Positions 37,557 through 50,537 of a stretch of DNA of 64,000 bases are shown here, piece by piece (within the stretch, counting starts at the first letter, position 1; each line of letters opens with the position of its first letter). The notes under the pieces are model-generated. The model did not search any database, was not told the DNA's origin, and saw only the letters and a list, made by a program, of their open reading frames with translations. Made by a program: the position numbers and the translations under genes. Origin of the DNA: Argopecten irradians (taxonomy: Eukaryota; Mollusca; Bivalvia; Pectinida; Pectinidae); assembly GCF_041381155.1 (NCBI RefSeq), contig NC_091134.1, forward strand, positions 60,295,467-60,359,466, given 5' to 3'.

Positions 37557-40500
37557 ATTTGTCTAAAACAAAAGGCTAACAAATTACCATAACTAAGTCC
37601 CATCAGGCCGGGCTCTTCCAAAAAGCAGTCAGCACAGCTCTTACTAACCCAAAGTCTGTTCGGCACATCGCGTTAATGGACCGCATCCCTGAAAAGATTA
37701 TAAATCGTTATTTGTGGAAAGTCTTTTGACATTGATTCTTTATATCTCTTGGCACACGTTATCTTTCGATTTATTGGACCAATAGAGAAACTAAAACAAT
37801 TTATGCTAAAAATTAGTAGATACTTGAATGCATATACTTGAGGATGTTAAATCTAGTAAAACAGACGTTCAGAATGAAAATCACCGAAGTGTTCGATGTA
37901 AATGTATAACTCGCACTACATTCCCACAAAATTAAGCGTATGGGCATGCTCCTGCTACACCCAATAGAAAATTCACTGTTTCTTAAGTTGTATAGTCTAT
38001 GACTTGCTCTCGTTTTTGCCAAAGAAAAAAAAAAACTTTTAAAGTGTTCACAATACTTTTTCTCAAAAAATCCATTATATTCCACAGTATTTTGCATTTG
38101 TCATTTATTCCAAATCTAGCTGACGAGTGCTGGAACTTATATGGATTCATGTTTCTATAGTAAGGTCTAATAGACGGTCATCAGTCCATACGGTCACCGT
38201 GAATGAAAATATAATACTAAAGATGTGTAGACGTTTGTATTGAGCGCTGAAATTCAGGGCATGGTTAAAAAGATTTGTAATCAACCTAAATTATATATCA
38301 TATTCCACGACTTTTACTGATCTAAATGGAAATGTAATATGTAATGTAATATGTAATATGTAATATCATTCAAATTTCTTGCGATGTAGAAATCGTCGCG
38401 AATGTTTTATCCATGAATAACTGAAACCTTGTAGATCATAATATGTTCTTATAGCCATGCAGATCGCGATATATAAGAGTGATAATCGCGATATTTTAGG
38501 CCAGATTCATTCCAGTGCTCTTCTGTGCCAACCGGGGTCTTTAACAGTCCATGATATTGCAACAGATCAAATCCAAATAGACGGTGACCTCGATAAGTAA
38601 AATAATATCGTTGTAAACTACAACCAGGCCATACGGTAAAGGTAAATAAAACTGCACGAGTGACAGTACCATTGGACTATATCTATAAGTCAGTGTCGTG
38701 GTATTTATCATACTAGGAATGCCAGCACTCAAAGTATTCACATTATCAGACAGAGTGAAATGAAATTAATTGTAAGTACTTTGTAATTTGATCTTCATAT
38801 TAACATAAAGAATTGAATCGTCATGATGCACCTGTATAAGTAAAGCCTGATGTAGCCTGGACATTTTGACAGATAGGTGTCTGCAGAATTCTAGGTCCCA
38901 GGTGTCTGGTTTTCAGCATGGAAAATCTCCAGGACGCCCGACACAAAGTCATCATGTGAATTCCCAGTCATGTTCCAAATTATATTTATCATAAATGACG
39001 CTTGCGTGTATTTGGAATCGAGCCCCAATAGTAATATCTACCCTATAGTCCTTCCATCCAAGGTTGCTTGTCCGCCTTTTGTTTGGAAATTGCAGATCGG
39101 GCTATACATATGTTATTCTTGACCATTGGTTCGCTGTTTTCTTTTACATTATATTCACATCTAGCGACATTAAAGACGCGTCATGCTTTGACCACCGTCC
39201 TACGGTCATTACTCGCAACATCCCTCGAGTGTTGGACTCCTACCTTTCGGTGTCAGGAGAAGGTCCCGGTTGTAGTGATTTAACTCCTAATGAGGCACTA
39301 CATAACCAACGAACAGGGTGATCTGTTTCTGTCTCGTAAACCTTACTGACACAACTAGAGAGTTGTGACGGTGCAAATTTCTGTGTAGCACTAAATTGGA
39401 TGGTGTAAGTGTGTCAACACGGCAGGCTTAAACTAAGATCTTTATAAAGTTAACAATACAAGCGAAAAACTTCACATTAAAGTCTTCAATGAAACAAAAG
39501 TTATTCTGATTTCCATACTATGGATATGTCATCTATCGACGAAAACTAACGAATCATTCATCGATTGAATAGTCAATTGATTAGAGAATTAACACGTACA
39601 ATCGTTTTACAGGAGAAAGACGACGCCTAAAAATTATGTCCTGAAAAAATTATTGTATACACAAATCACCCGCCGTAGCTGAAATGTCAATGGACCTAGG
39701 AGAAAAGGTGCAATTTTTAAGATCACTTTGACTTCTCCAAGGCGACCCGAGAACAGACATCTGTATACGAAGATCATTTCAGTATTGAAAGGTTTTGGAC
39801 GAAATACCTTGATTAAGTCACCTGTTTGGTCAGATGAGTCCAAAAAAGAAAATGTAGGTGTTTGATTTACCTAAGAAAGTAACATATATGTCATAGCCCA
39901 TGGCCGGGGGTAAACAATGAATTTAAAATGTGGGTTTCATATTAAGTGTTCTGAATGAGTTATGTCTATGTGAGCGTATGAAAACAAACGGGTCTTTATA
40001 AATATACATACATACAAACCACGATCTTTATTCTGACACCTAATGCATCAGAGGTTTCCTCTAAATGAAATATATTAATTGTCTCCCCTTCCAGAAGTCA
40101 TAGTTCAGTAATGCTTTCCTTTGATACACGCCATTTATTACTGCTAATCAAAAATAGCAATATCGCGTTTCTTTAATTTGTTGACGAATGTCTTCGAATG
40201 AGATGTTTATGGCAATATTCTTTCTTAAAGTACAACAATATCTCGGCTATCCGATACAATATATGCAAACGGTCACCGCGCGTCGCCGTGTACCGTTGAA
40301 GACAGCTGTAGAAGCTTACTCAACGTAAAGGTTCCACTCAAAGACAAATAAATAAAGTGTCCTGATCAATCAGTTGTATTGTGCAGTAAGTTAGACCAAT
40401 GATAATAAAACGGACATGCTTTCGTGACTGGTTGGTTTGGCTCTCTCGGACTTTATTAATAAATAACATAGCAATCAAGTTAAGGACATGTTCATGAACA

Positions 40501-40819
40501 AGGTACTTTCGTCACAAAAATAATGATCTCTCTGGGACCGAATGCCACCAACAGACCTGTATTCGTGAACAATTTACGGCCAGAAATGCAATATAAAATC
40601 CATAATGACCGTCTCAGTGGGGCTGTTCGTTGATGTGTATTCGGTTAAGGGTTTGCGTGTTGAGACTTTGCCAGAGAGAAATTGACTCTAATTTGACTGT
40701 TCGTTACCTTGGCGTACCTGTGAAGTATCGCCATTGCACATAAATAATTCAGAACGAGGTGGCGACTTCAGAGGTTACCATCGATAGGTAGTCATGTATA
40801 CCTGGCAGTCACGCCATAG
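37557..40819. other. Non-coding DNA, no gene seen
   Basis: No ORF above 95 codons or recognisable domain. A short impure ATGTAATAT microsatellite lies at 38330-38366. The 12-mer ATCTACCCTATA is present at 39036-39047, one of three copies in the region. Confidence 0.45.
38330..38366. repeat. Short TAATATG-type microsatellite
   Basis: About four impure copies of a TAATATG-like heptamer with one TAATG interruption. Confidence 0.75.
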
Positions 40820-40837
40820 AGCGCTCCCTGGTGGCCA
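40820..40837 (-). promoter_or_regulatory. Strong CTCF-like binding site
   Basis: The minus strand reads TGGCCACCAGGGAGCGCT, which fits the known bilaterian CTCF motif over 18 positions with one difference (A for G in the central GGGGG). It lies in a locally GC-richer patch (about 40740-41000). CTCF is a conserved zinc-finger insulator and loop-anchor protein in many bilaterians. Occupancy here is inference. Confidence 0.55.
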
Positions 40838-43546
40838 CATCGGGAAGTGATTTCAGAGATTGCATTGGTTATAATGGAGTGTCAGAAAATGTTCTCTCGG
40901 CATGAGACAGAGATATCTCAATATCCTCTCCAATAGAGAGGTCAGGAATTATCTTCGATAGATCGCCTCCCGACTCCCGAGAAGTCATTCTCGCGAACCT
41001 GCCAATGCTTTTAATTTCCATATCACTGCACTATGATTGATAAGATAAATTAATAAGACATTATTGAGTCGGATTTACTTGGAATCTTCATCATTCAAAT
41101 GATAACTGACCACTTTAGTAGCTGTTGATTAATGAGCGCGAGACATGTCAAAGATAACTCTCCTGGGACTTCCGAAGGAGCGCTCGATTACTGCTTTCTT
41201 GGCATACACACGTATCTTTGTACAGTTCGTGTGAAACTTTCCGGGTTCTCTGGATTTCTGTATTGGTGTACAAGAAATAGGAATTATATTATTTGGCTCT
41301 GCTTTAAGAAGCTCGTTGTAGGCGATGTTAAAAGTGATAAGCTCTGACTGCTTTCTCACCAATTAACTTTCTATTTGTTTAATTCCGAACTGCTGAAGTA
41401 AACTATATTTTTTAACATTTTCATGCGTTTAGATGTTTTAGGACTTTAGAGATCACATCTTTGTAGCATGGACGTGCATAAAGAAAGTTATAATTGTAGT
41501 TCTATTTATTTGTCTTTCCTAACGATGATTGTAAGAACACCAATCCAGTTCTATGATATGTTATCAGTAATGAATACCTGTAAGGTCGTCGTCACAGGTG
41601 TGTAGTAGTCTCCCTGCTGGGGGACCGAGAAGTGAGCCCCTGGCTCCACATGAGGCCAGAGTCCTCGTGTCATCTGCCATATCGACAATGACAGGACCGC
41701 AGCTTCGTCACCTGATACGCCGGATCAACAATAAATACCTGGCCCGGGTTCTTAATCGCGGATTTCTGACAACCTGACCCACGCACGTGTAGCGCTGTCG
41801 TATTAAATCCGTAACCCGACTATAAACCAAATCCGTATCTGTTTTCGCTACTGTCTGAGCGAGACAATTCAATTTAGACGCCATGTTGTCATTTGAGATG
41901 ATATTATGATGTAGTGTGTACATTTCATGGCGGGAACCCGAGTCGAGAGGAGGGGAAGGAGGAAGGGGGGTCTTTACTACTCTCTGTGTCCTCAAAGCGT
42001 GTCATAGCTTATGATTATTTTGACAAGCTCTGGTGGTGTTGTGATATATGGCTACCATTCGTCAGTAATTGGCTCATCCTGTCCATCGCGGTGTCGTGCA
42101 CCGTCCGGTGTGAGAGAGCTTCTCTAACGTAAACAATGCACTGTTGTCGATATAAACATCTCGATAATTTGACACTGTTCTCTTGGGAATAAAAAGCCTG
42201 CTTCTCGGAAACGATGACAACCCTGATCTACCCTATATGTATCGATGTCGCTGATTTGTGTGAGATCGTCAGTTATCTTCGGAGTATACGTATCCCGAAT
42301 GGTAGGGAAGATACATATACCGTGCGTTCCATTTGCGGATTCGTACCAGTTGTACTAAATTGATACGGCACCGTCAAATGGACCGCGTTTGGATTTTTCC
42401 ATGATGGCGGCATCTATATGAAAGATATGCTTCGAATATAAAGTCAAGAATGTTCGTACAATACAATTTACAAGATAATTTAATTCTAACAAAAAATGGA
42501 TGGTAGGTTTAAATAAGAGTATTTCTGATGAAAAGTGGAATTTATTTCGAGCCAAATTCTGCAACGCGTGGACCCTGCCCCGTTTCAGTGTCTCGTCGTA
42601 CTGTAGATACCCGGACCCGAAACTACAAATATATCATTGTGATTGTTGGTAGATTTCGTTCTTTGAAAAGTCTGACTGATTGCATACTAATAATAAAGAA
42701 AAACAACGCTTTGTTTGGAAATGGTGTCTTTTTACTATCTGGGGTTATGACGTACATTTGTACAATGACGGGCGCAGGCGCAGCACAAGAGCATCCATTT
42801 CCGGTATGAGTATACCCCCATACACCTTTCTGCAATTAAATGAATTAAAATTGTGTCTAAAGAAAAAAAAACAAACTTCTTTGTTTCTTAAGTTCTGTAA
42901 AACTTTATAACCACCTATTTTCCAGTCTTGAGAATTGAGGAAATATTTTATTATTCAGTTAGATGCTCCAGGTAGCGCTATTTTAACTTTTTGACCCTGT
43001 GAAATGAGCAATATGATAAACTGGACGTCTTATTTTCGCGCGTGACCGTGTGGTATGTGTGACAAATGCACTGACCCATCACAGTTTGACCTTTAAGATA
43101 GAGCTGCACCATGAGCATATGCATCACCTCATGGGTCAACCAAGATCAGGCGGGATTAGACGCGAGCTGGGCACATGTCCAGCTTGGTGTCATTACAACA
43201 TATGTGTGTCCCCGTATAGACCTCATATATACAAGGGTGTTCATGCCAACTCGTACATCACCTCGAATTCCTCGGACTCTTCGTGAGTAATGATAGAAAA
43301 ATCAGTATGAGTTAATGCCCGAAATAAATGACATTAGTATAGACATCTTTAGATAATATAATTAATAATCACTAGTAATACGAAATTGGAAAAGCGTGCT
43401 AATGAAATCATTTAATGTAGGTATAACTTCACTACTTTTCCCAAACACAAATTAGAAATCACACGATCCTCGCCATCACACGTGGTCATCATAGCCATTC
43501 ATGTGTTGTTTCTTCTTGATAAACATATTTCCCCGCTTCGTCAGCG
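40838..43546. other. Non-coding DNA, no gene seen
   Basis: Moderately mixed composition with several short overlapping ORFs (95 codons or fewer) and no recognisable domain. A third ATCTACCCTATA copy lies at 42226-42237 and an NRF1-like GCGCAGGCGC near 42772. The stretch 41580-41780 is GC-richer and could be conserved non-coding sequence. Confidence 0.4.
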
Positions 43547-43618
43547 TCCGATGTGGTCTAGTGGTTAGGATTTCTGGTTTTCACCCAGACGGCCCGGGTT
43601 CAATTCCCGACATCGGAA
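43547..43618 (+). tRNA. tRNA-Glu (anticodon TTC)
   Basis: A 72-base sequence folds as a class I tRNA. The acceptor arms TCCGATG and CATCGGA pair at all seven positions, with discriminator A at 43618. The anticodon stem TCTGG/CCAGA pairs fully around TTTTCAC, giving anticodon TTC at 43580-43582. The A box (TGGTCTAGTGG) and B box (GGTTCAATTCC) match Pol III internal promoters, and the sequence follows animal nuclear tRNA-Glu closely through the D and anticodon arms. The outer T-stem pair is a C-A mismatch (43594 with 43610), a mild weakness. No intron, and CCA is not encoded. A T-rich terminator follows at 43621-43630. The 75-codon ORF across it (43501-43728) is a shadow. A recent pseudogene is the main alternative. 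Confidence 0.95.
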
Positions 43619-43620
43619 CA

Positions 43621-43630
43621 TTTTATTTTT
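43621..43630 (+). terminator. Pol III T-run terminator of tRNA-Glu
   Basis: TTTTATTTTT begins three bases after the mature 3' end. A run of four or more T on the coding strand ends Pol III transcription, so this supports an active tRNA gene. Confidence 0.85.
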
Positions 43631-46600
43631 CCAAATGCATCTTGGCGGATTACCGAATACGTTTTGTTACTTCATCAGAAACAAAACTAGTGTTTGTAAC
43701 TTTATACACAGAAAGGTTGATTAAATAATGAATTGTGTAGATGTACACTGTAGACCTTTCATATTTAAATAAACATTAAACATTAAATATTTATATATAT
43801 GTCAGTGTTTAGACCTGGCCTAGTAAGTACTGAACTATCGTACGTATATTGTATAATAGGTCTGCTTACAGATATACAATTCAGTTCTTTATTTCCGTAA
43901 GTTTACAACTTATTGGAATAATGAAACATAACAAACATATATATATTTATATATATTCACATGAAAATTAGTACATTATCAAAGACAAGTTACAACTTTC
44001 ATATACATTAAAAGCTTAAATTTGTACATCGGAGTTGTGTGGACATATGCTGTCACTTCGTATAATTTAAAATTTGTTCTCAAATAATATTTGTTTACTA
44101 TACAAAGGCTACACAACATATAGGTTAAGTATACAATACTAAAACAACTACACTGAAATTATTGGAGGCGGGATCGTATTTTAATGGCCTCAAATATAAA
44201 TTTTGCTAATTTACGTAGATCACTTATATTTTCGCAACATAGTAATTGCATTTACTTGTATAAAGACAGGTTACGCCAATAAAACGATTTTCCATTTTTC
44301 TTCCTTAAAGCATGATATACACATATAGACCATGACAACTAACAATCTGCTAGCTCCTACCGACGTAAAATGATACCTAGAGGGATATAAGTTACATTTA
44401 TAAATTTGCCTTTGTTCATGATGCAAATCATGAATACATATAGCCACCGCTTTGCGCTGAAAAATTATATGATGTCATTTCTAATAACAAAAGATAGTGT
44501 CGTCATTGAAAGAGAAGATGTGAAGCGATCAGATACTTTTTATCGTGATCAAAAGTTGATAAATGTATTTGAAAAACCTCTCTTGTAAATTTATAAGGTT
44601 TAAAATCAGATTGTCCGAAATGTTTGAAGAATTGTGTTAGATTATACTTTGCAAAGTTCCAATTTTTAAACAAAAAATGTCGAATCTATGCGACCGTTTA
44701 GGCTATTTTTGCAGGCCTAAAATGCTCAAAGATTGCATTCCTACACTCAAAGAGGCTCGAAAAGGGGATTTAATGAAATATTCAAGTAAATAGCTATTAA
44801 ATTTTTTAATGAAATTCATAAGTTCATAAGTGTAATTTTACAATTTGGTAAATGAAAGAATAATGTTTAAACCGTACCTAAGACAATGATACATGTCAAC
44901 AAACTGTTTGACTGTTATTAGAAGACAGATCCCCATTTTGTCCCTCAAAAAAGTTGAGAAGGCACGCCAGCATGACCTTTGCACCCTTTGGACTGACGAC
45001 GGCGCGCGTGCACAGGACTTTAATCTGTCTTTTTCAGGGAAAGCTGGTCTCGTGCCAAATATCAAGGACGAAAAGTTTTAACCACAGGCTCCATCTGAAA
45101 AAAAAGTTTCTGTGGAGAGTCTGCCCTTCCTTGGAGGCTTTCTTTTGTATGTATGAAAGGTTTATAATCTTATCTGTGTGTGATGACTCAGTAACAACTG
45201 CAGGCTCTCTATCATGCACAAATGAGGTCTAGACAACGCCAGCTAGCCTCATCCATCTGGGGATACCCCTCCCCAACATTTCGCCGGGGTCCCCAGAGCT
45301 CGTCAGGTCATGGCTCGCCAACTTAAGATAGAAAGGATTAGTGATATTTATTTACATTGAGCTGACTACAGATATCGTTTTGTTTGTTCAGTGTAAGGAA
45401 ATCCGCCGAGTATATTTCCAGCTTTGGTTGTAAATTTTGAGCAGATTATGCTTAGGTTAACCTATCAGTTTACATTTTGTTTTCAAAGTTTTTGCTGAAT
45501 TTTTACTAGAATAATGACATTGAAATTGAATGAATTAAGTCTGGTGCAATTATGTATTTGCTTAATATATACTGTAGTCTAACATTTTTGTCACAAATAT
45601 TCTTTAAACATGAATTTTTCCTAGCTGCCACTGCAATCACTCATTCCTACTCCACCATTGTTGTTCTAAATATGATTTAGCACTTGTTATAAATTCATCG
45701 AGCATGTTTATCATTTTGCAGTTCTTGCCATATTTTAATAAATGCATTTTCAATTAAGTTTGTGATTTTAAGTTTATGGCAATAGAATTATTCGTGAAGA
45801 TAATAAAAAAAAATCAATATTTAAAAAAATCCGGACTTCCATCTAATTTAAAAAGGAAACTACATATATATTGCTTTATACTCTGTTTAATTTTTTCTCC
45901 CCCTCTCTTGATTTTTACCGCGATATTTACTTTGACGTGACCGGTTACAGGAAAGCGTTGCAAAAAGCAATTAATACATATTCAGATGAAATTTGATCGC
46001 ATGCAATCGACATTAGTTTTCGACATAATTTGATATTCGGATGCTGGTGGTAATGTAAACAGACATATATAGGCTAGTATTACATTTATAATGAGAAGGG
46101 AAACGTCAACAAATCATGTCGGTGTAAAAACACATAAAACATTAATTTTAAGATATCTAGTATGATGTACAGAAATTCTATACTTGTACCCTCGGCATGT
46201 ACAAAATCACTGCAAACTATCATTTTTATCAGATTTGTTTCAACAAAAACATTACTCGAATAAAAAAAAAAAACACGAATTAAGCAAGAATGTTATAGTA
46301 CAACTCGTCAATCCATCTGTCCCTGTAAGAAAATCATAGACTATCCAATAGCTGAAGTCGGCTGTGTCCATTCCGTTGATGAGGGGGAGTAGGTTGAATG
46401 TGGAGATGCTGTAAGGTTTTGAGATTCTTGCGTTGCCATATTGGCCCCGTGTATTGGCGAGTCATGTGCTGCCAAGATGTCGGAACTTCGATAAAACAAA
46501 GTGATGGAGGGGCCATCCACGCGTCTCCGATAAAAACAAACCAAGCAGATAAAGTCAGGGACCATGTGGCGCGGCAAACACGTGAGCACGCGTGCTCCCT

Positions 46601-47414
46601 TCTCGGGCACTCACTAAAGTCTGGATCATCTTCAGAATTTTTTAGTTTTTTTACCTCCTATTCCTCGAATTGCTTGAAATCATATCTATAAAAAAATGCA
46701 TTTTTATAGTTTCGCTTACTTCGAGTGACGAAATAGGATGCAATGATAGCTGTGGTGTTGCTCTTTGTCAAATCAAAGTCTGCACGGAACAATATCGTCT
46801 CAAAGGTGTATGCAAAATCATTTGCAAATACACAGTATGGTGTAATGGCAGCACATTGGAAATGCTTTTAATTCCTCAAGAAATAACTTCCCGACTATTT
46901 TATGTGTTGTATTATTGACTAAACTTATACTAACTTTAATGGTTAACGCAATGGACCAGCAAATGTTCGCATCAATATCATTTTGATTTACTTAAGATTT
47001 TTCGAACCCAAATTTCACATATGATACTGGCCATGTTTTAGACAGTGCTTATTTCCATCTCTACAGTTTATTCTCTGACATCTTGTAAACCATATATACA
47101 TCCCCAAACAGCCAACCCAAACAAACCCGCTAGGTCTAGTGCCCTGCCAGATTGGGCAATTACAGTCCTCCAGATGTAACGTACTACAAAATTGACAACG
47201 CCATCTGGAGAAGAGATCTGGAAAAATAAACATGTCTTTGTTTTGTTCCTATCTGTCTCCGATTACAGATTTTAATAAAGAAGTCGGTTTTTAATTAACA
47301 ACGCCATTCTTTCGTTGCTTCTCGTTGTTATGTTTTCCAATACTATTTAACGCAAAGACGAGTTTCGAGCATGATAACATTTTGTTTTTCTTATGTATAT
47401 TATTATGTTTATTG
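43631..47414. other. AT-rich non-coding DNA, no gene seen
   Basis: TA-rich simple sequence at about 43785-43970; otherwise single-copy. A GC-rich hairpin lies at 45257-45296. Overlapping ORFs at 46334-46691 on both strands have no recognisable domain. Confidence 0.45.
45257..45296. other. GC-rich hairpin, 11 bp with a TA bulge
   Basis: CTGGGGATACCCC (45257-45269) pairs with GGGGTCCCCAG (45286-45296): seven outer pairs and four inner pairs, a two-base bulge on the left arm, and a 16-base loop. It stands out against AT-rich flanks. It may be a structured RNA element or chance. Confidence 0.4.
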
Positions 47415-47537
47415 GTAAGGCCAGTAAGGTCAAATGTTCGCTTAGTTCTTTCCGGGACTGTAAGGCCAATAAGGTCAACTGTTCGTTTAGTTCATCTTGG
47501 TCAATAAGCAAACATGTTCTTTCCAGGACTGTAAGGA
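47415..47537. repeat. 45-bp duplication with a partial third copy
   Basis: GTAAGGCCA(G/A)TAAGGTCAA starts at 47415 and 47460, each continuing into a GTTCG-TTTAGTTC segment. A partial third copy (CTTTCC(A/G)GGACTGTAAGG) ends near 47537 with irregular spacing. Confidence 0.75.
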
Positions 47538-49569
47538 CATTTCGGACGTTTCGTCCATAAAGTTACCGTAGTAATAACAAGCTTTCTTATCCTGATGCAT
47601 TTTATAAAACGGACCACCTTTGCTTTGACGGAATTTTCTTTGCATATCGTTTAATTTCTCAAAAGACCGTTACTAACAACGAAATACATACTTCGATATT
47701 CCTTCAATAGTAAAAATCGTGAGAAAAAGTGAGAAGTCTTCTTTAATTGGAATTATAATTGGAATACAAGGCTGTTTTATGTCTTGTGTCTTATAAGGGT
47801 GATATTGTGATATCAGCGCCATAAAAACCGATTATAAATACAGAAAATGTAAAATTGTTGAAGCACATGAAAACTGCTGGGTATAAATCTATTTGTAAAC
47901 AGGAATTGTCCTAACATTTAGCGCCCGTCTATTGTCCAGACCCTATGTGTTTGTAGTAGTCATTGTCACCAGGAAAAGAACTGCTCTTTACACTAGGAAT
48001 ATGTTCTAAAGATAATTTGTTTCGGTACTTAACATAAATTTGATTTTCAGTATTGTCGAGTTGTGTGGCTCTCGATTTGTCTGTAATGGGAGGTCAGTCG
48101 GACCGGACACACTAAATGGGACACTTGCTGAGAGTTCACACTTAATATATTGATATTAAATGCCATGGGTATCTAGTTAGACTACAACTAAGTATGTCGT
48201 CTTTCAGAAATCTGATTGACCTCGTCAAAACAGACTTTTAAACCCATAATCCCCGATATAATCTATTTTCCTCTTAACTTTATTTTTCTTATCTTGCCTT
48301 CCGCATATTTGTAATGGTCAAACTTTATTTTATGTGGTCAAACTACTTAAAAGCAGTGAATGGTGTTGGGGGCTTTTCACTGTCCTGTGTATATGGCTAA
48401 ACACATGGACCCTATTTGGCCCTCTGATGTCCGGTTCACTTCACTTCCTTCAAAAGAGCCCCTCCACATCAAAGAATCCGTGTAGGTCTCTAGACCCCTG
48501 GCTTTGTAGGAACATATTACCACAATTCAAAGACAACTATACCCCCACACAGCGTTACAAATTGAAACAACGGTAAACTGTCTTAAGTGATTCAAATCAA
48601 CGAATATTCCATAGAGCATCTTATCCATAAATTAGAAAAAGGGACATTGGCCGAGTGATCAGGAGTTTTTACTTCAGTAGTAATTGCAACCTCTTAAGTG
48701 GTAAAGGCAAAGGGAAAAATGATAAGTAAACGATGTACGATTATGTTCCTTCTTTATAGAAGACGGTTTTCATAGGGAAACACACATCTTTGAACAAATG
48801 AAAATAAAAATAAAAAATACTATTATCTTCGTTTTATTTCTTTACTGTAGATAGCCTTGGATATAATATTGTGAAAGTTCTTTATCTGCGTAATTGTGAC
48901 GGGCACCAAAAAGTGATACGTTGTATCTCAAAATAGATGTCTTTAAATTCTTAATTCTGTTTCATAGATTTTATAAACAAAGAAAGTTTTCTCAAATATA
49001 TTTAAAACATAAATTTGTTATCGCGCAATGCACATGCTACCGCGGTTCAGGTGGCTGAAGACCACGATCAATAGTCCCTTTGAAGGCTCGAGATGCCGTC
49101 TAAAAGTCTATTTATTTATGGAAATTAAATTTCAGTTTTTGATTGCTGCATTCTCCAGATATTTCTGAAATAGATAGATAGCATGGCCTTTAGACCTAGC
49201 GATTAAGTACGGGTAATTTACTGTACGACTCGTGGTTATCAAACGGAAGGCGGGACGGGGTCTTTTGCATCAATGGGTATCAACAAATAAGTTAACAGAT
49301 ATGTTTACAAGTGTGAAATATGAAGTTATCAACTGACAATAGATGTAAGCAGGTATTGATTTGGTGTTTAACTCCTGCCTGACAGTGAACTAGAAGGTGG
49401 TCGGTGTTGGTAGACTGGGTTACCTGCCTTAGTCCTATCCTTAGTCCTATTTCTCACTACTCGAAAGTGCAGAAGCAATGGCATTTAATCCATCATGTCA
49501 GTTCGAGTATACATGTATTTGTATATAACATGATATGCTGCACTGTCTGTCTAGATTGTTTTTCATTTT
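47538..49569. other. AT-rich non-coding DNA, no gene seen
   Basis: Short ORFs only (80 codons at 48334-48576, no recognised family). No RNA gene, hairpin or array seen. Confidence 0.45.
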
Positions 49570-50537
49570 GATAACCTTCATCGTATAACCCAAACTATTT
49601 GCGTTGCCTTGACAACCATCCTCGTATAACCAAAGCTGTTTGAGTTGCCTTGGCAACCGTCCTCGTATAACCTAAGCCGTTTGAGTTGCCTTGACAACCG
49701 TCCACTTATAACCCAAGCTGTTTGAGTTTCCTTGACAACCGTCCTCGTATAACCCATGTTGTTTTATAGTTGCCTTGACAACCGTCCTCGTATAACCCAA
49801 GCTGTTTGATTTTCCTTGACAACCGTCCTCCACAGTCGTATAACCCAATCTGTTTGAGTTTCCTTGACAACCGTCCTCGTATAACCCATGTTGTTTTATA
49901 GTTGCCTTGACAACCGTCCTCGTATAACCCAAGCTGTTTAATTTTCCTTGACAAGCGTTCTCGTATAACCAAAGCTGTTTGAGTTGCCTTGACAACCGTC
50001 CTCGTATTACCCAAGCTGCATTGACAAGCGTCCTCGTATAACCAAAGCTGTTTGAAATGCTTTGACAAGCGTCCTCGTATAACCAAAGCTGTTTGAGTTG
50101 CCTTGCCAAACATCCTCGTATAACCCAAGCTGTTTGAGTTGCCTTACCAACCATCCTCGTTTCACCCAAGCTGTTTGAGTTGCTTAGACAAACGTCTTAG
50201 TATAACCTCAGCTGTTTGAGTTGCTTAGACAACCGTCCTCGTATAACCTAAGCTGTTTGAGTTGCCTTGATAACCGTCCTAGTATAACCCAAGCTGTTTG
50301 AGTTGCTTAGATAACCGTCCTCGTATAACCCAAGCTGTTTGAGTTGCCTTGACAACCGTCCTCGTATAACCCAAGCTGTTTTATAGTTGCCCTGACAACC
50401 GTTCTCATATAAACAAAGTGTTTCAGTTGCCTTAGCAACCTTCTTGTATAACCCAAGCTGTTTGAGTTGCCTTGACAACCGTCCTCGTATAGCCCAAGCT
50501 GTTATAACCTCAGCTGTTGAAGTTTCCTTGCCAACCG
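49570..50537. repeat. 41-bp minisatellite, about 23 copies
   Basis: The unit contains CCGTCCTCGTATAACCCAAG, then CTGTTTGAGTT and GCCTTGACAA, about 41 bases. Some copies carry insertions or deletions (GTTTTATAGTTGCC variants at about 49760, 49890 and 50370; a shortened copy near 50015; an irregular end at 50495-50537). The minus-strand ORFs of 76, 140 and 165 codons are repeats of one peptide pattern and not genes. Confidence 0.95.

Noticed and set aside
39010..39025. B-box-like word on the minus strand (GGCTCGATTCC)
   Set aside because: No T stem or cloverleaf can be formed around it.
49672..50169. 165- and 140-codon minus-strand ORFs
   Set aside because: Translations of the 41-bp minisatellite in shifting phases.
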